Shown here: piece by piece, positions 13,045-24,109 of the stretch | Numbering within the stretch: the first letter of the stretch is position 1 | Layout of the letters: every line of letters starts with the position of its first letter | DNA from: Acanthosepion esculentum | Lineage: Eukaryota; Mollusca; Cephalopoda; Sepiida; Sepiidae | Reading direction: 5' to 3' | Length of the DNA: 64,000 bases | Assembly (NCBI GenBank): GCA_964036315.1 | Contig: OZ038496.1 | Span: forward strand, 17,319,033 to 17,383,032 | Translations under genes and position numbers: made by a program | Notes under the pieces: generated by a model | Told to the model about the DNA's origin: nothing | What the model saw: the letters and a program-made list of their open reading frames with translations, nothing else | The model's database searches: none

Positions 13045-13310
13045 CTCCTCAACCTTTCTTTTCCTTTTCCTCTTTTTTCTTTTCTTTTTCTTTTTTCTTC
13101 AGTTTTCTTTTCCTTGGTTTCTCTTTTTTTTCCTTTTTCTGCTTTTATTGTTTTTTTCTTCTTTCTTACTTTTATCTCTCTCTCTTTATTTGCTCCTAAT
13201 TCTTTTTGGTTTTGTTTTTGTTCTTTATTCTTCTTCCATTTTATTCCTCCATTCTTTCTTTTTCTTTTTCTTTTTTTTATCCTATTTTCATCTTTTCGCT
13301 CCTTTTAATC
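13045..13310. repeat. Polypyrimidine tract
   Basis: About 260 bp of almost pure T/C on the plus strand with TTTTC/TTCC motifs. Phenylalanine/serine-rich ORFs here are compositional. Confidence 0.85.
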
Positions 13311-13811
13311 ACCATTTATCGCTTGCTGTAATGTGCGTGTCTACCACAAATGAGCTGCCATTTGTGATTCCATTCAGAAAGCTGTGAGATTCTCTTCTGA
13401 CATGGAACTTTTTGGCAACCATTTCAAATCAAAAAACAAAAACAACTTTGATGTCAATCTTGACCGCAGATGCAAATTGCATTTCAAAAGAGTCCAAAGA
13501 AAAATTAAATAGGTTTTAACTGCAATCAACATTTTCTCTGCTGTTACTCTCGACTCCATTATTTAGTCACAAGAATCAGACATTTTCAGAATCAGAATCA
13601 GGTTTTTATCTGTTTTCTGTAGAAAAACAAATAACGAAAAATGCATGACAAGTCTATCTTTAATTTGTCGACTCCATACAGAAACTGAATGCAGTCACAT
13701 CATCTTATATATATATATATATATATATAAAACGATTTTTCCAAATTACAAATAATCCTTATCAGATTTGTAATTTGTAAAAGTTACAATTAATCAACAC
13801 AGAATGTCTGT

Positions 13812-13845
<34 letters not shown>

Positions 13846-13950
13846 GAAAAATTATAGTTTTAAGATATGCTATATTTATAGGTAAAAGTGATATCAAAGA
13901 TAGAGCATATATAAATCTCTTTCTAGCTTCTGAAAAATAATTAATTTTTA
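13311..13950. other. No gene seen; AT-rich spacer with two (TA)n tracts
   Basis: Unrecognised sequence with TA runs near 13708-13730 and 13818-13846. Between them is a hairpin with 12-bp arms (CAAATTACAAAT / ATTTGTAATTTG) and a 12-base loop at about 13741-13780. Confidence 0.6.
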
Positions 13951-14152
13951 TTACAAAGTATTTCTGGTATTAAAACCTATTTTATTTTTTGGGTGTTAAC
14001 TATTTGCTCATAGCTGGGACCCTAACAGGTGCTACCACCCTGGGTCAGGGTGGACCTGGGGACACCAGCAATTAAGAGGTAGTTCCACGCTCCTCAAAAC
14101 CTCCTGATCAGAGGCCTTGCTGCTGGTTGTAGTTTATCATCTTACCCAGGAC
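13951..14152 (-). mobile_element. R390 retroposon, 5'-portion copy
   Basis: Minus-orientation copy of the R390 family. It reads from its 5' start GTCCTGGGTA at 14152, through the AGGTCCACCCTGACCC block and GGGTCCCAGCTATG, to the TTTTAATACCAGAAATAC block near 13960. The terminal AAAC-type tail is missing. The family has no ORF and is recognised by comparison with copies at 26482, 38555 and 61570. Confidence 0.8.
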
Positions 14153-14169
14153 ATGACAGGTTATTCCAT

Positions 14170-14265
14170 TACATCAACTTCTCACCTGTAGAACTTCCTT
14201 CCATTTCCTTACTTCCCTGATAACTACAATCTTCAAAAATTTAAATGCAACGTCAGTCACTTTAT
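14170..14265 (+). mobile_element. LINE-Y C-terminal fragment
   Basis: It translates to ...VELPSISLLP-ITTIFKNLNATSVT, the Y family LW.SLP..YNLQKFKCNVN end with substitutions. It is fused directly to W-derived sequence downstream. Confidence 0.6.
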
Positions 14266-14329
14266 AAAAACTTCCAAGACCAAATACTCAGGAAAACTGA
14301 TAAAAGGGGTTTTGTTTCAAAACCCTCTG

Positions 14330-14840
14330 TACCCAAGAAATTTCAACTTTTTCTGTCCTTTTTGTTTCTCTTTTCTTTAAAATTTCATCATTTCTCATTT
14401 GTTTGGTCATTAGTATTCTCAGTATCTTTGTGTAGAATGACATTTCCCTTGCATCATATCACTCCTTCATCTTTGAGGAGATTGTCCAGCATTCACAGCC
14501 ATATAAGAGAATTGATATTACATAACAGTTTCATTAGATTATTATTCTTCTATGTCCCTTGTCCCTTTTTCATATGGACGATCATGGCTCTCTACAATTT
14601 CCTGTGCTTTGTAGATTTTGGTTATCTTTCTCAAACCCTGTTCTGCCATCCGTTTACTCAAGTTTGTGAGATTGTCCAGCATTCACAGCCATATAGAAGG
14701 ACTGATATTACATAACACTTCAGTAATCTTTTTTCTTTGTTTCTAATAAAAAAATTTCTATTTCTTAATACTTTACTTGACTTTTGGAAGGCATTTTTTG
14801 CTATCCCAATGTGCTGTCAGATTCCACCCTTCTTCTGTTA
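14330..14840 (-). mobile_element. LINE-W fragment with internal duplication
   Basis: Reverse-strand sequence matches the region around LLYGSE.W / ISW..HVSN of family W. The block GAGATTGTCCAGCATTCACAG with CCATATA occurs twice (about 14478 and 14667), once before and once after a piece of the W C-terminus. This is therefore a rearranged or doubly inserted copy. Frames are broken throughout. Confidence 0.65.
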
Positions 14841-15645
14841 AAACACTTCCCAGTAGTACTTGAATGATTCTATGTAACATTTCAAATTGATATTTGCAAG
14901 AGAGCCTCTTTACTGGTTGTTTCTACCATCAAGCTATACCAGCAAGCATAAAGCTAGTTTAGAGTGTAGTTTTATTGATGTAAGTGTGGTTGTTCATTTT
15001 GATGGTGAAGAAGTGACTGGCATAGAGAAAGGGGAGATAAGTGAGGCATTTCTTAAAGTAATGGCTGAAGCTAAAGAGGTGACGATAGTAATAGTTATGT
15101 TGCTGAAAGCCAGGGGTCTTAGAGTTTTGAAATTGTACTAACAGAGCGTTGTCTGTGGTGCTGGTATTGGGGGTAGATTGGTTGGTAGCCATGTTGGAAT
15201 TGTGTGGTTAATGGAAGGAGAGTAGGTAGGATATTTTGGAGATTAATAAATTGGTTTCAATTGAGAGAACCCTCTTTGATTGATGGCAGCCATTTTTGTT
15301 TTTAAAGAAAAAAGAAATCAAAGGCTTTTGTCATCTGATCTTGGCAGCAATTCACAGAGGCCATGGCAAATTTCAAAGGTCACTAAAGTCAGGAACTTAC
15401 TTTCTGTGCATATAAATCTAAACAAATCAAGCACATTGACTTTAATTAACCTTTCATATTACTTGATTAAAAAAAGATTATATGAATAAATAAAATGAAG
15501 GAATCAGAAAAGAATAAAAAACCAAAGTCAGTAACAAAAAGTCATCAATTTGTAATTTAAATTTTAAAGATTTTTCCACCTTTATCACATTTAGGATTAG
15601 ATTTTTCATATCATTTTTATTTTTATGCTATGAGAATGTTTGGAA
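14841..15645. other. No recognisable gene
   Basis: The short ORFs (for example 14887-15141 on the plus strand, containing FDGEEVTGIEKGEISEAF) match no domain I know and lack splice or codon evidence. TGAAATTGGTTTCAATTGAG-like AT-rich DNA follows. Confidence 0.4.
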
Positions 15646-15724
15646 AATAATTACGTATTTCACAGCTATGAATTATGAGGCGACCAACCATGGCAGAACC
15701 AGGTTATGTGATTGGAAAATTTTT

Positions 15725-16225
15725 TTTTCATTTTAATTATTTCACCCTATATAAGACACATGGGGTTACTGAGTGTGAAAGAATAAGAAAAAAGAGAAAA
15801 ATTATTAAGGAGTGAGAAAAATAAATGAGGAATCAGAAAGAAAGTAGATAACGATTGATATTGCATTTAAGTTTTCGAAGCTCAAAGTTGACTGGAAAGC
15901 ATCAAGCCAGAATAGAGTTCCATAATTCAACTGTAAAATAATGAGACCTTGTTGCCAATCTAGTAGTGTGGTTAAATTCATAAAGTCTAGTTACCAAAGC
16001 GGAAAGTTCAACTGATCAATTACCTTGAATGTATTTATAGAAAATGCACAGGGAAGCTACATTTGGGTGGTGGGAAAGTAACTGAAGCTGAGATGCCAGG
16101 TCAGAACCAATAATATTGCAGATTTTTCTTTGGATTTTATCAAGAATCTCTAAATATATAGCAGGTGCAATAGATCATATAAGGCAGCAATATTCAAAGC
16201 ATCATCAAATGGTAGACTTATAAAT
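15725..16225 (-). mobile_element. LINE-Y, 3' part, 5'-truncated
   Basis: On the minus strand the 3' end is at 15725 (CACCCT...TGATTAAAATG...). It continues into the ORF region with FKCN-like, CFLYKYIQGN-like and LDKIQRK blocks, ending near AIYLEILDKIQ / STIR.CFEYCC. Many stops. A second Y copy in the same orientation lies 200 bp downstream. Confidence 0.75.
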
Positions 16226-16229
16226 ATGT

Positions 16230-16430
16230 AAGATATGTAAGAAAGCGATATTTATTTAAAAAAATACAAAAATGTTGCACAAGGCCAAAAGGGGGATGGG
16301 AGAAGGCTGGCCATCAATCTGTCTTATTCTAAACTTGGCTAGCCACAATTACTGACCCAAACATAACACAGTATTCCTTACACCAAAACAACACATTCTT
16401 ACTACAGTCACCATAATACCTCACGGTCTC
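16230..16430. other. Spacer between two LINE-Y copies
   Basis: AT-rich DNA with an A7 run at 16260. No feature is recognised. Confidence 0.5.
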
Positions 16431-16820
16431 TATGTAGTCCTAACTAGTTCCCATAAGTACAATTTGTCTGTGGTGGGTAGGGAATCAAAATAATAACTAG
16501 AGAAAAGTTCATCAGAACAACGAAAGTATTTATAGAAAAGGCACAGGGAAGGTATATTATGGTGGTGGGAAAGTGACTGAATCTGAAATGCCAGGTCAGG
16601 ACCAATAACATTGCAGATTCTTCTTTGTATTTTATGAAGAATCTCTAAATACATAGCAGAGGCACTAAACCAAATGTGGCAGCAATATTCAAAGCATGGA
16701 CGAACAGTAGACTTATAATTATATAAGATGGATTCTGGTGAGAAAAATTATCTAATACAATACAGTGCACCAAGTTTCCTAGCAGCAGACCTAGCAATTG
16801 ATTCAATATAATCTTTCCAA
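16431..16820 (-). mobile_element. LINE-Y fragment, upstream half interrupted by foldback element
   Basis: Minus-strand reading gives MYLEILHKIQRRICNVIGPDLA, HHHNIPSLCLFYKYF and, further upstream, IARSAARKLGALYCI, the conserved Y thumb/C-terminal segment. The copy resumes at ~17147 after a ~330-bp insertion flanked by TAATCTTTCCA. Confidence 0.85.
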
Positions 16821-17149
16821 ATCTGTCTATATTTCTGAGATGAGGTATTATGTACATTATTTACATTATCCGGACTATTGTCCTCATCTTTGTCACCATA
16901 TTTATTACAATGTTCCAGCCATTGTATGCTCCGGCCTTCTTCAGGTGGCTGGAATGTCAAACTGAACCCTTTATTTTGCTCACTGGGGTAGACTGTTCTA
17001 GTTCCACATTTCATGTTTAATGGATGTCAGTTATCAGTTATCTCCTGTTAATTTTTCCCTCTGAAAGTTCTCCACTGCCTTAACCGGGTATTGAAATAAA
17101 GGGTTCAGTTCGACATGAGGATAATAGTCCGAATAATGTAAATAATAAT
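16821..17149. mobile_element. Penelope-like foldback insertion with TSD TAATCTTTCCA
   Basis: Inserted in the minus-strand LINE-Y copy, duplicating about 11 bp (TAATCTTTCCA at ~16810 and ~17148). The two ends are inverted copies: ATTATTTACATTAT..GGACTAT.GTCCTCAT on the left and its complement at 17128-17147, plus inner arms around AACTGAACCCTTTATTT. On the minus strand it contains CTGAAGAAGGCC...GGCTGGAAC, resembling the CUGANGA...GAAA core found in Penelope-like element terminal repeats. Related sequences lie at 39360 and 47276. Confidence 0.6.
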
Positions 17150-17225
17150 CTTTCCACTTCATATCATTGGAAAACGTTAGCCTGAGAAGGCGCAAGGATG
17201 TTACTCTCTTGAACGTTAGCATCAG
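17150..17225 (-). mobile_element. LINE-Y fragment, continuation after insertion
   Basis: It reads VTSLRLLRLTFSNDMKWKDY, the Y family motif LR.LGLTFS.DLKW.DYI. It is collinear with the fragment at 16431-16820. Confidence 0.85.
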
Positions 17226-19125
17226 CCATATTGATTCAGTAAGTAATTATGTATTTCACTGCTATGAATTATAAGTCAGCCAAACAAGGTAGAACAAAGG
17301 TTATATGGTAGGAGACTGCATCAAGAATTAGTTTATCATCTCTTCTATACAAGAGTGGTATTTAGAATTTAATCTAAAAACAAACAGGGAATTTGTGTTC
17401 ATCATGAGCTCTCACTTTAGAACCAATAAAAGGATTTATTCTGAGAAAAGACAGAATGTCAAAACACTTATTTTGAGGATTTTGAATGGTACTGTAGTAA
17501 TAAAATAAGCACATCCCATCTCCCCTCTCGTTTATAACCATCCAACACAATAAAATATACGTTTTTCAGTACTAATACTGAATGAGTCAGATAAAGCTTC
17601 ATAAGCTTCTACTAATAGTTGTTACAATTAAAGGAAATTTTATTTGGTAAAAATAATCTACAAAATAATCTACAAAAATATATTTCAAACAAATATTTGA
17701 GGTAACATTTAACTGATATGGCTACACAACAAAGACAAACAACGTGATCCAAATTTAAGAAGAAAGGATAAATTTACTGTTAACACACAAAAAAAATTAA
17801 ATGCATTGTGTACCAAATGATCGCTAGTAACATGTCTTTAAATTATCAATGTAAATGAAATGTTATTTTACAATAAAAATTATACTATTGCATAAGGTTC
17901 TCAGAAAAGAAAACAACATATAAAATGTAGAAAAGGAGAAAATACTTCTCTGGATAGTTTTCAAAGAATTGGTACAATTTTCAAAGTAAACCTTTAATAA
18001 CAGCGAAAAACAGAACAATCACACCAGCTGAAGAATTTGCTTTGATGAGGGAGCGACTTTGATGTTCCTTTCAATTCTCATCTGGTGATTGTCAAATTTC
18101 TTCGGTATTGTTTTTCTTTCTGGACCAGAGTGACCTGGGTTCCAACAGCAGATGTTTTGTCGACTCCATCAATTAAATCTAAGGTTCCCTTTTATAACCT
18201 ACAGGTTGCCTCTGAATTCAGTTCTTGGAATTTGGAGGGAAGCCTTCTGGATAAAAAAAACAAATGCATCTGTTTTCCCAAATCCAAAATATACCAAAAT
18301 TATTTTTAAAATTCGAAAATTAAGTGATAGCCCAATGCAGCATACGCTTTCTCTGAGAAAAGCAGACAATACACACTCAAATAAATTTCTTATTCTATAT
18401 TTAAGGTGCAAACAAAAAAAGCAAAAGAAATCTCTTACATCAAGTGAAATTTAGAGAGAATCAAACATTTATTAAAATGGCCAAAATATTTTTCACAATA
18501 TACAAATCATACCAATTGCAATACAAGCCATGCACAAAATTTCCCTTGTGTACCTCAAATTATTAAAGCAGGTTAACAGTTCTTTCAAACACAGATTTCT
18601 TAGAAAACAAGTTTTGTGTAAAACAAACATTTTCCCAAACAATAATTGTATTTTAACAATATTTTTTAGAGCAACAAAATAAATTTATTTACTTCAAAAA
18701 CTTCAAAACTCAAAATGTCAGAAGAGAAGTTTTGCACTGTGGTCGACTGCAAAAACAAAAGCCTATATAACACTTCACCAGAAAGTTGTCAGAACACATT
18801 TCAATTGACAGAAACCAATTTATTTGGGCTGATGTTGCTTCTGAGGGTTCAAAATCATTCTTGGCATTGATTGAAGAAGGGCTGAATGTGAATAGCATGG
18901 TTTAGTCATGTAGTGAATACTGTATGTTGGTCTGCAGTTGGAGATTCATTGTAGAATTCACCTGACTCACTTCTAGCAGTTGACTACTACTTCTATGCAT
19001 CACTGGCAAATCTTATATGTGTTGTTCATATCCTAAGTATTATTATTATTATATTATTACCAACATTCATGTGATTATTCTATTCAGTAACCTTCTCTAA
19101 GTTACAACAGTTATGAAATAACAAG
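17226..19125. other. No gene recognised
   Basis: About 1.9 kb of AT-rich DNA. The first 70 bp (17237-17306) resemble 15648-15716 in direct orientation (GTATTTCAC.GCTATGAATTA). Short overlapping ORFs at 18085-18454 and 18710-18898 have no recognisable domain. Confidence 0.5.
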
Positions 19126-19129
19126 TTTT

Positions 19130-19216
19130 CTTTGAGGCACCCAGTGAGGATCAAACTCACTACTCAGTCATAACGGTCACCAGGATTAGTCTTGTTAACC
19201 ATTACCCAATCATGAG
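19130..19216 (-). mobile_element. tRNA-like sequence (SINE head or tRNA pseudogene)
   Basis: On the minus strand the 3' end forms a canonical T arm, GTGAG-TTTGATC-CTCAC, followed by TGGGTGCC. An A-box-like TGGGTAATGGTTAAC lies about 50 nt upstream. The 5' acceptor strand does not pair with the 3' side and the anticodon arm is not clear, so this is not a functional tRNA. Confidence 0.5.
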
Positions 19217-19735
19217 GCACTTTTACTGACAAAGAATAAGAAAATAACTGGTATATAAAAGTGTTCATGATTTTCATTTTTGGACATTGAACTGTTGATC
19301 TTTGGATTTTTTCCCTGTGTTCTAACTACATAGCTACTTTATTTGTGAATATCAATTGATAACATGTCTAATGTATTGCTGAAGAGATGGACTGTGTATA
19401 AAGTCTGTGTTTTGTATTGCGTGGGTTAGTTCAGGATATGACCAAAACAGTTTGGCTTCCTCTTAACACTGTAAATTTCTGCGGACTTAATGTGGCAGAC
19501 ATTGTTGAGCAATGATTTGGCTTTGAGCTGTCACTCACCTTGAGTGGCATTTGATTTACAACATCTGATTGGAGGAAAATTGTGAGTAGGTAGGGCTTGT
19601 GAATGTGCTGGAAACAGAAATGGTGTAAAGAGAGGACAGAGGACATTTTAAAGAGAAAGTAAATGGAGAGAGAAGATCCTGAAGGCAAAGGTGTAAGAAG
19701 AAATTTGAGCAGGAAAAGGTATCAAGAGAAAAATA
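19217..19735. other. No gene recognised
   Basis: An 85-residue minus-strand ORF (19431-19688) has no recognisable features. No repeat family of this window is detected. Confidence 0.4.
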
Positions 19736-20385
19736 TATATTTCTTTTTTAATCACTTCACCCAAGCAAGGCAATAAAGCTACTAAGACACTAAGGGATAC
19801 TGAGTGTTATAGAATATGAGAAAAAATATTATTAAGAAGAGAGAACAATAAAAGAACAAGAATTAAGAAGACAGAAAATTAATATTGCTGTATCCTTAAA
19901 GAGGTTACAAAAAAAGGTGGTACTCAAGTGAAGGAACAGCAACATGCATGTAGATGAAAGAAGAGAGGATTATAGTAAAAAAGAATACACTAGTGAAAGA
20001 CAGGGAATTGGGTGGCAGACTAGTAATTCCCGAAGGAAGCCTCTGGATATATACTGTGTTCACAATATATAAATACTGATATAGTCAGTCCACATAGGCA
20101 ATAGGGAGTGTGGGACAGTCCATTACAACAGATATTAAAATTGACTGGAAGGGAGTTCCTCAAGTGAGAAGGTCAAAAGAAGAATCTGTTAGCATAGAAC
20201 CGCAATTGTAAAATGATGAAACCTTACCGCCAATTTAGTACTGCGCTCATAAAATCTAAAAGAAAGTTCACTAGAACAATTACCATGAAAATATTTATGA
20301 AAATGGCATAGAGAAGCTACATTACAGAAGTGGGAAAATGATTGCAGTCAAGATGGCAGTTTATAACCTGAGAAAATAACAGAAA
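19736..20385 (-). mobile_element. LINE-Y, full 3' end, decayed
   Basis: The minus-strand 3' terminus is at 19740-19775 (complement of GCCTTGCTTGGGTGAAGTGATTAAA), followed by a UTR and the ORF end. The blocks corresponding to ELPSS..YNL, VPLLDFMSAVLNW, and ELSSNYFHKYFHGN are visible with many substitutions and an internal ~150-bp foreign or duplicated stretch (about 19900-20140). Confidence 0.75.
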
Positions 20386-20826
20386 AGACAATAATAAAGA
20401 AATTTTAAAATTACACAAATAATTATGAAGAATAATTTAGCCTCCCATGTATGTGTATGTATCCCTTACTCTATATTTCTCCTGTTATAATAATATTAAT
20501 AATAGTAATGATAATTATTATTATTATTATTATTATTATTGTAACCTAGGAAGGGTTACTGAATGAGGAATAACCAAAACGGAGGTTGGAAATGAAATGG
20601 TAATTTTTATAACATCAACAAAATACAATACTCGCCAGCAGTGTGAGTAGGTAAACCACTGCTAGTAGTGAACTACTAAGACAGCATATTAACCCCACTT
20701 ACAATAGTGTCCAATGTATTTATGAGGATTGGGCCACACCCATTAGTGTTCATATGTACGGTATATACCAATTATTATTTGAAGAAACAAATAAATATTA
20801 AACTTTCTCTCTCTTTCTCTCTCTCT

Positions 20827-20875
<49 letters not shown>

Positions 20876-20935
20876 GTATGTATGTATGAAAGTGTTGATC
20901 CCCAGAATTAGAATTCTAGTTGTGATCATTACATT
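20386..20935. repeat. Spacer with (ATT)n, (CT)n and (TA)n microsatellites
   Basis: ATT repeats at 20510-20540, CT repeats at 20804-20828, TA repeats at 20829-20871 ending in TATG units. Otherwise unrecognised. Confidence 0.85.
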
Positions 20936-21065
20936 CACTTTCACACAAATACCATGAATCCATATCTCCTCCCCAATTTATAGGTTAAATATCAGATCCA
21001 ACTCTGATTTCTAGTCATGGTTAGCAACCAGTCTAGGAGAAGGATTTCAAACTGTGAACTCTAAA
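20936..21065 (+). mobile_element. tRNA-SINE body/tail fragment
   Basis: It matches the SINE family seen at 48347 and 63795: CATTCACTTTCACACAAATACC...ATGAATCC followed by a tail ending CAACCAGTCTAGGAGAAGG. The tRNA-like head is missing. Confidence 0.6.
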
Positions 21066-21317
21066 TAAAATTTTGACAGAACCATTTCATTCATTTTTTT
21101 TTAAATACCCATCTGTGTCTGATATATTGAAAAGCTTACTGCTATTTACTATATATACCACTTCGTTCTTTCATTTGTTATTCTCACTACAGACTATGTT
21201 CTAAATTCTATTAGCATACTTGAATTCAAAACTAGTTTGTATGTAGCCTTGATAAGTCATGTTCTATACAGCCATTGAAAAGATTATTGAGTTTGTAATT
21301 AATTGTGGTGCGAGTTG

Positions 21318-21575
21318 TGGACTCCAGGATCTCGACCAGTACTCATTTGATCACTGAAGTTAAGCACTGTCAAGCCTGGTCAATACTTAGATGGGGACTG
21401 CTTGGGAATACTAGATACTGTAAGCAAACCCCTAAAATCCAAAATGTGTTTTGACTTTGCATAATCTAGAAAAGGTTGATAAGCCATAAAAAACAAATCA
21501 GTCAACATGGTACTTTTACCCTTGGGAAAGGCATGAATGCACTTATCCTTCTAGCTATGAGTAAATACTCTTAAA
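21318..21575 (+). mobile_element. 5S rRNA-derived SINE copy
   Basis: The first ~108 bp (to 21426) align along most of a 5S rRNA: CCAGGATCTCGACC...TTTGATCACTGAAGTTAAGC, then CAAGCCTGGTCAATACTTAGATGGG and CTTGGGAATACTAGATACTGTAAGC. These include the internal promoter region (A box, intermediate element, C box). Downstream is the family 3' tail GTTGATAAGCCATAAAAAAC..ATCAGTCAAC, then a piece of the shared SINE core (CCTTGGGAAAGGCATGAATGC). Compared with 36947 the tRNA-like module is absent and the order of core and tail is reversed. It is not a functional 5S gene. Confidence 0.8.
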
Positions 21576-21609
21576 GGTTGGAGCCCTTTGATCCTTTGAA
21601 CTTAGTTGA

Positions 21610-22190
21610 CATTCGTTCTTCTCCTTTATGTGCTGTGTCCCCTCAGGAAGGCGATCATGGCTCTCCACCATTTCCTATCCATTCTAGTTCTTAATAAATT
21701 TTGTCTTTTTCCTATTTCTCCTCAACCCTGTTCTGCCATCCATATACTCAAACTCACTAAGTAGGTTATGCATTGTTTTCCTCTGTTTCTTTTGCCTTCA
21801 AACTGTCCTGTGAGTATCAGATTTTCGAAGCCCTCTTTCCTCATTATGTACCCTAGAAACCTCAACTGTCCCTTCCTAATGTTAAGTATAAGTTTTATTT
21901 TGTTCCTATTTTCTCTAAAACTCTGTCATGTTCAGTCCATAGTATCCTCAGCATCCTTCTGTAGAACCAGATCTCTATTGCTTTTTCATCTTTGAGTCGA
22001 TTGGCCAGAATTCACTGCCATATAGGAGGGCAGATATCATGTAACAGTTCAGTACTCTTTTCTTTGTTTCTAACAAAGTTTTTCTGTCTCTTAATTTTCT
22101 GCTTATTTTTTGGAAAGCATCTTTGACTCTCCCAACGTACCTTCGGATTTCAGTATTGCACTTTCCTCCATGAAAACCCATCCCAGATAT
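21610..22190 (-). mobile_element. LINE-W, RT C-terminal half
   Basis: Minus-strand translation from 22181 gives CNTEIRRYVGRVKDAFQKIS, VLNCYMISALLYGSEFW and, after a frameshift, the W end (ISW..H.., RKRQLKFLG.., WRAMIAF). This is the usual jockey-like C-terminal region. The 3' end is near 21640 (..GGHSTxxE). Decayed. Confidence 0.85.
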
Positions 22191-24105
22191 ATAAATTATT
22201 ACACTTGCTTGATTTTGGTATCTCCTACTTTTGCTAATTACTATGTATTCTGTCTTATCGCTTTCCTTGACTACTAGAGATTTTCAAGGTTTCTTTCTGC
22301 GTCTCCTACATTTTTTATGTTGTTAATTACTGACAGTCCTTTCTTTCTCAGTAACAATGTGTATCCCTATAATAAATATTGCTGCATTAATTATAATACA
22401 GTATCTCAGTTTGGTCAAGAATACTTCCATGCAGGATACAAGAGTAAATCAGATATTCTCTATAATTTTACATATTTTAAATAATGAAGAACATTCGAGG
22501 AAGAGAGAAATTATACTTGTGTAGACACAGCTGAACTGTTAAAATTGTGTGAGTCATAGATAAACCACATGATTGGGTAAGTTTCCCCAGAAGGGATGAC
22601 TGGGCAAGTCTTCTAACCACCATTTTCTAGAATTAAAGGACTTAAAGAGAAAGAGAGAGCTTACAGCCTTTCTTTTATATTCCTGAACAGTGCCATCTTA
22701 TAGACATCTTGGCAGCCTAGTTAGGAGTATTCCCCACAATATAAATGACTGATATGAAATATCTGAACAAAGTATGTAAGATGGAATTCATGAAAACCAG
22801 TTAGATATTTAAATTTTTCAGTTTATTTTCTTTTTAACATTTCACTCTATACTAGCGTTTTCAGAACAACTGAAAAACATCTACAGAAACAAATTGTTAC
22901 CATGGCAACTCTGCTACTTAAAAATACTGAGGAGAATTGGAAGAACAGTTAATCTAATTTAAAAATAAATATCTATGAACAAATCAATTAGAGTTATGCA
23001 TAGGAAATATGTTAAAATTTGAAAAAAAAAAACAAATAAAATTTAAAAAAATGATAGAAAGTTATGATAAGAAAAATATCAAAGAAACTCAGTTATATAA
23101 AATAATATATTATTCATGATATATATTATCGTTTAGATGTATGTTAAGGAAAATATAGAAATTGATGAAAATTTTTATTAAGGTGTTTAACCTGCATCTT
23201 TTTTAATATTATTTACTTTATTTTATTATTACTATTATTTTTAATTATTATCTTTAAAATTAAATTATCATTAACCTACATCTATTTTAATATTATTTAC
23301 TTTAAGTATTATCTTTAAAATTATCATTTAAAATTAAATTATATATAACCTGGATCTATTTTAATATTATATTCTTTAAGTATTATCTCAGCTAGAAAAC
23401 TTGAGATGTTATAAAAGCCTATTTTTTGATTAATTGAATTATGATATCATGGCTGATTCAGTAATTCTTCTAAATGATTTATGACAAATAAATACATTTT
23501 AACTGTTTTGGCTTTTTTAAAATTAAAGGATCGTTTGTATTTTGTATAAATGAGAACAAAGAATTTAAACAAATAAATAGGTAAAAATGTAAAAACCTAA
23601 CTGGTTTTAATGAATTCCATCTTACATATATTAAATTAAAATAAATATAATATATTCACATTAATATGGACTTTTGTTCTTATTGTTCAACACACTTGTT
23701 CTTTATTTTGCAATCTAACTATGGCTTTTCCTTTTTTCATGTTTAAATTGCGTTGACTCCTTGAGAAAGCGTCTGTTCAGAAGTCTGAAATGGTGCATCT
23801 ATGTGCAGTTTATTGAAGATATGTCAGATGATTAATAGTTAACTAACCTATTTTAATAACATCTTTACCTCAAAAACAGGACTCCACTTCACATTTCTGT
23901 AGCTGGCAAAGAAAAAGAGATTTTCTTCACACCTTGACAACCAGTGAAGAAAAAAAAAGCTAAAATCAAAGTCTTGTTCATTTCCATTGGTATTATCTAT
24001 TTGTAATGTTACGTTTATTTTGGCAAGCAGAAGTTAATGGTAGTTTATTAAAAAGGAAGGAAGTTACCTAGACTAACCATCAATACATGTTGGGCATAAA
24101 ACAAA
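22191..24105. other. No gene recognised; strongly AT-rich
   Basis: About 1.9 kb with no ORF of note. Near 23190-23400 a ~65-bp motif (ACCT.CATCT.TTTTAATATTATTTACTTTA) repeats about three times imperfectly, with lengths of ~70-80 bp. Confidence 0.55.
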
Positions 24106-24109
24106 CATT

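Noticed and set aside
13114..13387. Phenylalanine-rich small membrane protein
   Set aside because: Compositional reading of a polypyrimidine tract.
21318..21426. Functional 5S rRNA gene
   Set aside because: The 5' quarter is degraded, conserved positions are changed (GGGGACTG for GGGAGACCGC), there is no T-run terminator, and it continues into a SINE tail.
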